Assembly (NCBI GenBank): GCA_902606965.1
Contig: CACLIK010000002.1
Span: forward strand, 1 to 55,303
Direction of reading: 5' to 3'
DNA: 55,303 nucleotides
Origin: an uncultured marine group I thaumarchaeote
GTDB taxonomy: Archaea > Thermoproteota > Nitrososphaeria > Nitrososphaerales > Nitrosopumilaceae
Shown: one piece after another, positions 1 through 7,653 of the stretch
How positions within the stretch are numbered: position 1 is the first letter of the stretch
How the letters are laid out: each line of letters opens with the position of its first letter
Made by a program: the position numbers and the translations under genes
The notes under the pieces: generated by a model
Told to the model about the DNA's origin: nothing
The model's input: the letters and a program-made list of their open reading frames with translations, nothing else
Database searches by the model: none

Positions 1-2
1 CG

Positions 3-1079
3 GGAAACCCATATCTCAGACTGGTTGGCTATGGACTAGTAGACACCTATGACGGCAGTGTACAATTAATCAAACATGGAGATGACTTTTTCACTAATAT
101 GTTCATGGCACACTATAGCGATAAAGTAATTGATATGCCTACATGGCTTGAAGAACAGGTTAGGTATCCTCAAGAGCTCTTCAACTGGAGAACCGAGATG
201 TACAATATCTATCATGTTACTGATGTAGATATATTCATACAAGCAAACGAATTCTATGAAATACCTCGCGGTCTAGATACCTACTACATAGAGGCAAAGC
301 CACCAGGATTTGAAGAGCCAGAGTTTGTTGGCTTACTATCCCTTGAACTTAGAGGATCACAGGGACGAAACTTGGCTGGATATATGGTTGTAGAAAATGA
401 CAAACCAAACTTGGGCAACATGCAATTTTATGAAGTTCCAATAGAATCTGAAACGAAGTTGTTAGGTCCTACATCTGTTCGTGAGGCACTGGATCGTGAC
501 CCAGACTTTGCTCAATTAAAGACACTTTTACGAAATCCTCGAATTGGTGATAACATATTATATCAAGTGGGTGAGCATGATACCTACTTTATTCCAGTTT
601 ATACTGCTGGTGCAGGCGGTGTTGTAGCACAACTTGGTACAATTGCAGCAGTTGGTGCAGCATTTACTGGAGAATATTATGTAGGATTAGGCGATACTCA
701 ACAATCAGCATTTGAAGCATATCTACAAAAACTATCAGGTGTTACTACGGGAACAGCAATTACTACTGCTGGTGGTGTAGTGTTGGATAAACCTGGAAGA
801 ATAGATACAGTGTTATCAATTTTTGAAGAAAGCGGTATTAGACTAATCACTCCAACATCAATTCAGATTCCATTATCGTTTAGTATAGGTGATATTGCAT
901 TCTATTCAAAATCTGACCTAGAACCTACAACAGAATTGATTACACAGTTGATTAATCAGGCTGGAGCTGATAAGCGTATTCTAATGTGGGAGGAGGACGA
1001 TATACTCAACTTTGGGTACTTGAAAACTGTTGATAATGTAACCGAGCTGCATTTCATCTCGATTGAGGTAGGCAAGTAG
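3..1079 (+). CDS. UPF0182/COG1615-family membrane protein, C-terminal part (truncated by window start)
   Basis: Frame is open from nt 3 (GNPYLRLVGYGLVDTYDGSVQLIKHGDDFFTNMF...); motifs such as LLSLELRGSQGRNLAGYMVVEND and IPVYTAGAG fit the UPF0182 C-terminal region. Confidence 0.7.
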   Translation, partial: GNPYLRLVGYGLVDTYDGSVQLIKHGDDFFTNMFMAHYSDKVIDMPTWLEEQVRYPQELFNWRTEMYNIYHVTDVDIFIQANEFYEIPRGLDTYYIEAKPPGFEEPEFVGLLSLELRGSQGRNLAGYMVVENDKPNLGNMQFYEVPIESETKLLGPTSVREALDRDPDFAQLKTLLRNPRIGDNILYQVGEHDTYFIPVYTAGAGGVVAQLGTIAAVGAAFTGEYYVGLGDTQQSAFEAYLQKLSGVTTGTAITTAGGVVLDKPGRIDTVLSIFEESGIRLITPTSIQIPLSFSIGDIAFYSKSDLEPTTELITQLINQAGADKRILMWEEDDILNFGYLKTVDNVTELHFISIEVGK

Positions 1080-1622
1080 TTGCTACTTGTTGTGGATAAC
1101 GGTTCAATCTACACAAAAAATCTGATTGATTTTCTCTCCGACAAGAAAATAGAATTTGCCAGTCAAAAGGTTGATCAAGTAAGCCTACCTGACATGGAGA
1201 AATTTCATTCATTCATTCTTTCTGGAAGGAGAGCAAATGATAGAAAAATTAACGCCATAAACTCCAAAATCATTAAACACGCGGTCTCTGAGAAAAAACC
1301 ATTACTTGGTATTTGTTATGGCGCTGAAATTCTAGCGATTACTTTGGGCGGCACAATCAAAAAATCATCCAAGCATGTAAAGGGTGAGGAGACTGTTACT
1401 GTTGAAAGCCAAAACAAGCTTTGTAGTGGAGAAATTGGCGTAACTGAAAGTCACAAATACGAAATTTCTCAATTAGGTACAGAGCTTCATAATTTAGCCA
1501 GCTCCAAATCATGCAAATATGAAATTGTAAAACACAACAACTTGAATATTTTTGGTACGCAGTTTCACCCTGAAATGAGCACTGATGGTCAAAATATGAT
1601 TGAGGCTTTTTTGTCTCTCTAA
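1080..1622 (+). CDS. guaA: Class I glutamine amidotransferase, GMP synthase subunit A-like
   Basis: TTG start directly after the preceding stop; GICYGAEILA nucleophile motif, FGTQFHPE catalytic His/Glu. Confidence 0.75.
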   Translation: MLLVVDNGSIYTKNLIDFLSDKKIEFASQKVDQVSLPDMEKFHSFILSGRRANDRKINAINSKIIKHAVSEKKPLLGICYGAEILAITLGGTIKKSSKHVKGEETVTVESQNKLCSGEIGVTESHKYEISQLGTELHNLASSKSCKYEIVKHNNLNIFGTQFHPEMSTDGQNMIEAFLSL

Positions 1623-1657
1623 TAGATTGAAATATAGTAAAATAATTAGGAAACAGA

Positions 1658-1795
1658 ATGGTAAAAAAACTAGAAATTGATCACAATGAGAAGGGAGAGA
1701 TTGTTTCACCTTCATACGTTGATATTGTTTCTAAAATCAACGAAATAATTGAAATCATTTCAATTAAAAAAACAGACGACAAAGAATTAGTCTGA
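1658..1795 (+). CDS. Hypothetical 45-aa protein
   Basis: Hand-read ORF MVKKLEIDHNEKGEIVSPSYVDIVSKINEIIEIISIKKTDDKELV, below the ORF-track cutoff; fills the gap between the GATase gene and the tRNA. Confidence 0.35.
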   Translation: MVKKLEIDHNEKGEIVSPSYVDIVSKINEIIEIISIKKTDDKELV

Positions 1796-1804
1796 ACTGG
1801 AATA

Positions 1805-1878
1805 TGCGGAGTGCGGGATTTGAACACGCGACCTCCAGCTTGGGAAGCTGACGTCCTGCCTAACTGGACTAACTCCGC
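1805..1878 (-). tRNA. tRNA-Gly(CCC)
   Basis: Reverse complement GCGGAGTTAGTCCAGTTAGGCAGGACGTCAGCTTCCCAAGCTGGAGGTCGCGTGTTCAAATCCCGCACTCCGCA folds as a cloverleaf; anticodon loop TTCCCAA; T-loop TTCAAAT. Confidence 0.9.
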
Positions 1879-1930
1879 TCAATTTGAGTTTTAAAATTAG
1901 TGTTATATAGCTTGATTGGTAATTTTTTTT

Positions 1931-2104
1931 ATGGATGCAAAATGCCCAGAGTGTGAAAAGGTTGCGGTTCTTGATGACGAGATTACAAAAGTTAAATGTC
2001 CTCACTGTAACTTTGAGGCAGATTACGAAAAGTACTTAGAAATTATGAAAGAGAAAGCATTGAACATGTCAGCAGATTATATTCCAGACAGACCAGGTTT
2101 CTAA
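1931..2104 (+). CDS. Small zinc-ribbon protein (two CxxC)
   Basis: MDAKCPECEKVAVLDDEITKVKCPHCNFEADYEKYLEIMKEKALNMSADYIPDRPGF; CPEC...CPHC. The ATG at 1931 is preferred over the 1916 start in the track. Confidence 0.7.
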   Translation: MDAKCPECEKVAVLDDEITKVKCPHCNFEADYEKYLEIMKEKALNMSADYIPDRPGF

Positions 2105-2145
2105 CTCCAAAGGTTAATTAGTAGTTTTATGATTTTTTCGAATAC

Positions 2146-2565
2146 TTGGCTAGTTTCAAGATAACAATATCTGATGTGAAAGGAAAATCAATGATAAAGG
2201 AGCTAAAGGACAGCGATGCAAACCCTCTGCTTGGATTGACAGTAGGTCAGGAAACAGATGCATCTCTAGTTGGATTAGAGGGTAAGATCAAGATAACTGG
2301 CGGCAGTGATAAATCAGGAATTCCAATGAGATCAGATATACTTGGTGGTACACGAAAACGTGTTTTAATACCACAGGGTGTTGGTCTACAAGATACTGAA
2401 AAGGGCTTACGAAAACGAAAATTACTAAGAGGAAATACTATCTCAGAAGAAATTTATCAAATTAATACAAAATTTGATGGTGAAATTAAGATAGAAAAAC
2501 CAAAGGAAGAAGCTCCTAAAGAAAAACCAAAGGAAGAAGCTCCTAAAGAAAAACCAAAAGAATAG
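2146..2565 (+). CDS. rps6e: 30S ribosomal protein S6e
   Basis: FKITISDVKGKSMIKELKDSDANPLLGLTVG..., ITGGSDKSGIPMRSDILGGTRKRVLIPQGVG is diagnostic of S6e; TTG start. Confidence 0.92.
   Translation: MASFKITISDVKGKSMIKELKDSDANPLLGLTVGQETDASLVGLEGKIKITGGSDKSGIPMRSDILGGTRKRVLIPQGVGLQDTEKGLRKRKLLRGNTISEEIYQINTKFDGEIKIEKPKEEAPKEKPKEEAPKEKPKE
2494..2562 (+). repeat. 27-bp in-frame tandem repeat (about 2.5 copies) encoding the EKPKEEAPK tail of S6e
   Basis: gaaaaaccaaaggaagaagctcctaaa at 2494-2520 and 2521-2547, then a partial copy at 2548-2562 ending at the stop codon. Confidence 0.85.
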
Positions 2566-2593
2566 GTTAACATACTAGAGTTCTTAATTTTGC

Positions 2594-3859
2594 ATGATGC
2601 ATTGGAAAGATACACTTCCTGATTCGTACATAAAAAAATATGGAAAACAACCATGTGTCAATATTGGTACTGCAGGTCATGTGGACCATGGTAAAACAAC
2701 CTTAATTCAGGCTCTAACTGGCACTTGGACAAGTGTACACAGTCAGGAACTGAAAAGAGGTATTACAATACGTGTTGGATATTCGGACACGGCATTTTAC
2801 AAATGCAAGGACTGCGAATCACCATTGGGATATTCAACTGAGCCAAAATGTCATAACTGTGGAAAGGAGAGTGAATTATCAAGAGTGATAAGCTTTGTTG
2901 ACAGCCCAGGCCATGAAAGTCTGATGGCCAATATGCTTTCAGGCTCCGCATTAATGGATGGTGCTTTGTTGCTAGTTGCCGCAAATTCAAAAGTACCACA
3001 ACCTCAGACAAAAGAACATCTTCTAGCATTGCAAATATTAGGAATCAAACAAATTGTGATTGTCCAGAACAAAATTGATTTGATATCACACCAAGAAGCT
3101 TTATCAAATTATTCTGAAATTACAAAGTTTGTAAAAGGAACAAAAGCATCTAGCTCACCCATTATACCAATTAGCGCACAGTCATCTCTTAACGTGGATG
3201 CTTTAATTGGTGCCATCGAAGAAACAATTGAAACACCAACCAGAGATGGATCTAGTGATAGTGTAATGCATGTTTTACGATCTTTTGACATAAACAAACC
3301 CGGAACCAAAATAACGAATCTTAAAGGTGGCGTAATTGGTGGCAGTTTAACTCAGGGAAAACTATCAGTCGGTGATGAAATTGAGATCAAGCCTGGAATA
3401 CTTAATCCAAAGAAAAAATCCTATGAATCTATCCAAACAGAAATTGTTTCCTTGGGAACAGGTGCTGGTATTGTTGATGATGTGAAATCAGGCGGTCTGG
3501 TTGCAATTGGGACAAAGCTTGATCCGGCTCTTTCGACAAGCGATTCACTAATAGGATCCGTTATTGGCAAGCCTGGTACATTACCTGAAAATTCCACAGA
3601 GGCAAAACTAAAGATCAGTTTGTTTGACACAGCAGTTGGTTCTTCTGGAGAAACTAAAGTTGCACCTGTAAAAGTGGGTGAATTACTAAGAATTAATGTT
3701 GGAACAGCCCCTGTGCCTGCAAAGGTAAGCAAAGTAAAGTCTGATAATATCGAAGTAGAATTTCGGAGACCGGTATGTCTTTTTGATAAGGGAAACGTTG
3801 CGCTCAGTAGGAGAATTGCAGAAAGATGGAGACTTATTGGTGCAGGAATAATTGGTTGA
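2594..3859 (+). CDS. eif2g: Translation initiation factor aIF2 subunit gamma
   Basis: GTPase motifs GHVDHGKTT, DSPGHE, NKID; zinc motif CKDC...CHNC; family-typical C-terminus ALSRRIAERWRLIGAGII. Confidence 0.95.
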   Translation: MMHWKDTLPDSYIKKYGKQPCVNIGTAGHVDHGKTTLIQALTGTWTSVHSQELKRGITIRVGYSDTAFYKCKDCESPLGYSTEPKCHNCGKESELSRVISFVDSPGHESLMANMLSGSALMDGALLLVAANSKVPQPQTKEHLLALQILGIKQIVIVQNKIDLISHQEALSNYSEITKFVKGTKASSSPIIPISAQSSLNVDALIGAIEETIETPTRDGSSDSVMHVLRSFDINKPGTKITNLKGGVIGGSLTQGKLSVGDEIEIKPGILNPKKKSYESIQTEIVSLGTGAGIVDDVKSGGLVAIGTKLDPALSTSDSLIGSVIGKPGTLPENSTEAKLKISLFDTAVGSSGETKVAPVKVGELLRINVGTAPVPAKVSKVKSDNIEVEFRRPVCLFDKGNVALSRRIAERWRLIGAGIIG

Positions 3860-4220
3860 AGTCATTTGCGATACGAGCTTTCTGATTCACTTAGCTACGA
3901 GAAAGATCAAGAATATTGATTCTGTAAATACGGAGATTGGTCAAATCCAATTTGTTGTTCCATCTGTAGTTTTAGGCGAACTGGAAAGGCTTTCTAAAAC
4001 TGAAGAGAAAAGACAGGATGCTACAACAACTCTCGAATTTGCACAAAATTTGAAGACAGTTGAAATGTCCGGCAAGTTTGCAGATCAAGCGATAATTGAT
4101 CACATAAGGAATAATGGAGGCATGGCTGCCACGATGGATAAGGAATTAAAAAATAAAATCAAAAGCCTAAACGGCTCGATCATTTCATTTTCAAATGACA
4201 AAATTGTTTTAGAATCCTAG
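3852..4220 (+). CDS. PIN-domain protein (predicted ribonuclease)
   Basis: VICDTSFLIHLAT, VLGELERL, acidic residues in ATMDKELK; overlaps the eif2g 3' end by 8 nt. Confidence 0.75.
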   Translation: MVEVICDTSFLIHLATRKIKNIDSVNTEIGQIQFVVPSVVLGELERLSKTEEKRQDATTTLEFAQNLKTVEMSGKFADQAIIDHIRNNGGMAATMDKELKNKIKSLNGSIISFSNDKIVLES

Positions 4221-4256
4221 CAAAATTTAACAGTAGTATGATACGAAATTAAACAA

Positions 4257-4691
4257 ATGGGAAACCTCAAACTTACTAGCTCAGCTTTCGAAGATGGCGG
4301 TGAGATACCACGAGAATGTGGTTATAAGAATGGGAATAAAATTCCACCATTAACAATTAATGGAATTCCTGAGGGAACAAAATCTCTAACTCTTATTATG
4401 GACGACCCGGATGCGATGGAACCTGCTGGGAAGGTTTGGGTACATTGGGTTGTATGGAATATAGAAGGATCTACCATAGATCTAAAAAAATGCTATCAGG
4501 GTATGACAGACTTTGGAGAAGTAGGATATGGTGGGCCAGCACCGCCAGATAAAAGACACACATATGTCTTCAAACTATATGCATTAGATTGCTATCTAGA
4601 TGGTGACAATGAAACAAAAGCTGAAGTTGTAGATGATATGGAAGGTCACATCATAGAACAGACACAACTTACAGGCACATACGCGCCTTGA
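4257..4691 (+). CDS. YbhB/YbcL-family (PEBP, Raf kinase inhibitor-like) protein
   Basis: TLIMDDPDAMEPAGKVWVHWVVWNI and GYGGPAPPDKRHTYVFKLYALD are PEBP signatures. Confidence 0.92.
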   Translation: MGNLKLTSSAFEDGGEIPRECGYKNGNKIPPLTINGIPEGTKSLTLIMDDPDAMEPAGKVWVHWVVWNIEGSTIDLKKCYQGMTDFGEVGYGGPAPPDKRHTYVFKLYALDCYLDGDNETKAEVVDDMEGHIIEQTQLTGTYAP

Positions 4692-4695
4692 AAAT

Positions 4696-4851
4696 CTAAT
4701 TCTGTTTTTCTGCTATACGTAATCTTGCGTATTTATCATCAGGAGAAAATTTTGCAGGATGCACTAACACAGTTGGTTTGTTACATTTTTTGCATTCATT
4801 TTTCAATGTGTATTCTCCACATTCAGAACACTTTCTTAACTGAAACCGCAT
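4696..4851 (-). CDS. nop10: H/ACA RNP protein Nop10
   Basis: Hand-read 51-aa ORF MRFQLRKCSECGEYTLKNECKKCNKPTVLVHPAKFSPDDKYARLRIAEKQN; classic Nop10. Its start overlaps the aIF2-alpha stop by 1 nt (TAATG). Confidence 0.93.
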   Translation of the reverse strand: MRFQLRKCSECGEYTLKNECKKCNKPTVLVHPAKFSPDDKYARLRIAEKQN

Positions 4852-5648
4852 TATTCTCCACCAGTTTTTCTGGATTCTTCTCTCGTAAATTTAAAACTGC
4901 CCTTGTTTTTTCCAATATTTTTTTCTATGCCCTCTAAAACAGGCTTGAGTGTTTTTTCTGCAGATTTAAAATCAGAGTCTGTCACACTTATTCTGTATCT
5001 TGGTGCTCCTACATACAAAATTTTTACGTTTTTATCAGCAGTTTCAAAGCCTTCCAAGCTTTTCTTGATGTTCTCAACTCCGTTTGAACTATTGTCTGTT
5101 AATTCCAAAATTCCTCTGATTTCTACTGATGGGAGCTTAATTTTGGTACTTACGTCCTCAATTGAGCTTAAAGTTTTCTTAGGAAGTTTTAACTCATTAA
5201 AAACTTCGATCCCATTTGTAGCAATGTCAACAATCGCATCATAAACGGAATCATATTTTGAAAGGATTTTGTCTTCTAGCTTTTCAATATCAGTCTTAGA
5301 TAATTTTGATTTCTCCTGTATGTTTTTCATAATGCCTTTTCCTTTTTCAAATCTTTTTACATCAAGAAGTTTCTTTTTCTGCTGATCCCTTGAAACTTGC
5401 TTAAGCGACAAATCAATTTCTTCTCTGCCTTCCCTAATCTTCTTAACAAGCAGGACTTTTTTCTCTCCCCTCTTTACAAATTTGTTAATATTCCGTACCC
5501 ATCCATGTGCTATTTCTGAAGCATGCAAAAATCCTTGAATGTTATTGTATTCATCTAAAGTCGCATAAGCACCGTGGTCACCTATCTTGGTGATAGTAGC
5601 AACCACAATTTCTCCTACCTCTGGCAGTTCATGTACTTCCGTTGTCAT
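4851..5648 (-). CDS. eif2a: Translation initiation factor aIF2 subunit alpha
   Basis: N-terminal S1 domain GEIVVATITKIGDHGAYATLDEYNNIQGFLHASEIAHGWVRNI typical of aIF2-alpha; followed by nop10 as in other archaea. Confidence 0.95.
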   Translation of the reverse strand: MTTEVHELPEVGEIVVATITKIGDHGAYATLDEYNNIQGFLHASEIAHGWVRNINKFVKRGEKKVLLVKKIREGREEIDLSLKQVSRDQQKKKLLDVKRFEKGKGIMKNIQEKSKLSKTDIEKLEDKILSKYDSVYDAIVDIATNGIEVFNELKLPKKTLSSIEDVSTKIKLPSVEIRGILELTDNSSNGVENIKKSLEGFETADKNVKILYVGAPRYRISVTDSDFKSAEKTLKPVLEGIEKNIGKNKGSFKFTREESRKTGGE

Positions 5649-5687
5649 TCGTTGTATTTTTTTAACTAGGTAATTTATTGTTGCCGT

Positions 5688-6221
5688 CTAGAAGTCTATT
5701 CCTTTCTTTGCTTTTATGCCAGATTTGAATGGGTGCTTGATTTCTTTCATTTCAGTCACAAGATCTGCTAGTTCTATGACTTCCTCTACAGCATGATTGC
5801 CCGTCAATACAAGATCAAGCTCGGATGGCTTTGACTTTATGAGATCTATTACGTCATCCAAATTGAGTAATTTCAGTTGGAGAGCATAGTTAATCTCATC
5901 CAGTATAACAACATCAAATTTGCCTGACATCATCTTTTCTTTACTAATCTCAAGAGTATCGTTTGCTGCCTTTACGTGATCCTCGCGTGGGCTTTTGTCA
6001 TCCAATATACCGACAAATCCCTTGCCCGCAGTAATCATCTCAAATTCTGGAGCCAATCTTTTTGCAGAGTCGAGCTCACCGTAATGCCAAGAACCCTTTA
6101 CAAACTGTACCATGCAAACCTTGTGGTTGTATCCTACCGCCCTTAGTACAAGTCCTAGAGCAGCAGAGGTTTTGCCTTTTCCACCACCCGTATATACTAT
6201 AACAAGTCCCTTTTCACTCAC
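5688..6221 (-). CDS. cobO: Cob(I)yrinic acid a,c-diamide adenosyltransferase
   Basis: VYTGGGKGKTSAALGLVLRAVG P-loop, QFVKGSWHYGE, DVVILDEINYAL. Confidence 0.92.
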   Translation of the reverse strand: MSEKGLVIVYTGGGKGKTSAALGLVLRAVGYNHKVCMVQFVKGSWHYGELDSAKRLAPEFEMITAGKGFVGILDDKSPREDHVKAANDTLEISKEKMMSGKFDVVILDEINYALQLKLLNLDDVIDLIKSKPSELDLVLTGNHAVEEVIELADLVTEMKEIKHPFKSGIKAKKGIDF

Positions 6222-6263
6222 ACCTACTTTGAATTTTCTCTAAACTAAAAAGATTGATAGTAG

Positions 6264-7619
6264 ATGAAATTCATAGACAAAGAATTGAGAATTCCAAGAT
6301 TAGTTATTGCCGGGGCAACCAGCGGAGTTGGTAAGACATCGATCACGTCTGCTATTATCTATGGGATCAAGAAACAGGGATATAGCGTACAACCATTCAA
6401 AGTTGGTCCTGATTATATTGATCCTAGTTATCTATCTGCAATCTCAGGAAACGATACAAAAAATTTGGATGTATGGTTAATGGGAGAAAGCGAGCTTGTA
6501 CATAGTTTTGTAAAAAATTCTACGTCTGATATTTCTGTAATTGAGGGTGTGATGGGTTATTATGATGGGTTTGGGGGAAAAACAAACTATGCCAGCACGC
6601 ACCATGTTGCATCACTCCTAAAATCTCCTACCATTTTAATTTTGGATGCAAGCAAGGCAGCACGTTCGATCGCTGCAACTGCACTTGGTTTTTCAAAGTT
6701 TCATCGTAATTCCAGAATTGTTGGCATAATTTTGAACAAGATTGGCAGCAAGAAACATGAAAACATGTGCAAGCAAGCACTTGCAAACCTGAAGGTTCCA
6801 ATACTTGGCTCTATACAAAGAAATTCTGAGAGCTTGGAATCACGGCATCTTGGACTTATTCCTGTAAGGGAACAAAGATCACTACAAAATACAATTAGGA
6901 AAGTTTCACGTGAGATTTCTGACAGCCTTGATATTGATAAAATAATTCAGATTTGTAAAAATGTACCAAGCCTTCCAAAGGCTCAGTTACAAAAAACCAA
7001 AAAACCAACAACTACTGTAGCAATTGCACTTGACAGCTCATTTAATTTCTATTATCATGACAATCTTGAAGCGTTACGTAGGGAAGGAGCAAGACTGAAA
7101 TTCTTTAGTCCAGTAGCAGATAAAAAAATTCCAAGATGTGATTTAATCTACATTGGTGGAGGATTTCCAGAAGTTTTAGGACAGTCGCTTGAGCGAAACA
7201 CAACTATGAGAAATCTGATAAAAAAACATGCTGAAGAGGAAATGCCAATTTATGCAGAGTGTGGTGGGCTTATGTACCTCACCAAATCGATAAACTTTGG
7301 TAAAAAGAGATACAAGATGGTAGGTTTGTTTGATGCGGAAACTCAGATGACTAAAAAAATGACGCTAAACTATACAGAAGGAAGAATAACATCAAGCTGT
7401 CTTATTTCTACTCCCAGAAAATTCCGCGCACATGAGTTTCACTATTCGAAGATTCGAAATATTCCAAGAGATGCGAAGCTCGTCTATGAACTAAAGATCG
7501 GTGAGGGAATATCTGATAGAAAGGATGCTCTTTCTGAATACAATACGCTTGGATCATATTGCCATCTGTATTTTGATAGTGCAAAATATGCTACGAATCT
7601 TATTAGTAAGAGAGTTTAG
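6264..7619 (+). CDS. cbiA: Cobyrinic acid a,c-diamide synthase (CbiA/CobB)
   Basis: VIAGATSGVGKTSITSAI, FKVGPDYIDPSYL, EGVMGYYDG, glutaminase-like AECGGLMYL. Confidence 0.93.
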   Translation: MKFIDKELRIPRLVIAGATSGVGKTSITSAIIYGIKKQGYSVQPFKVGPDYIDPSYLSAISGNDTKNLDVWLMGESELVHSFVKNSTSDISVIEGVMGYYDGFGGKTNYASTHHVASLLKSPTILILDASKAARSIAATALGFSKFHRNSRIVGIILNKIGSKKHENMCKQALANLKVPILGSIQRNSESLESRHLGLIPVREQRSLQNTIRKVSREISDSLDIDKIIQICKNVPSLPKAQLQKTKKPTTTVAIALDSSFNFYYHDNLEALRREGARLKFFSPVADKKIPRCDLIYIGGGFPEVLGQSLERNTTMRNLIKKHAEEEMPIYAECGGLMYLTKSINFGKKRYKMVGLFDAETQMTKKMTLNYTEGRITSSCLISTPRKFRAHEFHYSKIRNIPRDAKLVYELKIGEGISDRKDALSEYNTLGSYCHLYFDSAKYATNLISKRV

Positions 7620-7653
7620 ACTGGTTTCAGCTAACTAATTTTTTTTTTAATAA

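Noticed and set aside
2494-2562. Short tandem repeat as a possible CRISPR-like array
   Set aside because: In-frame coding repeat without spacers.
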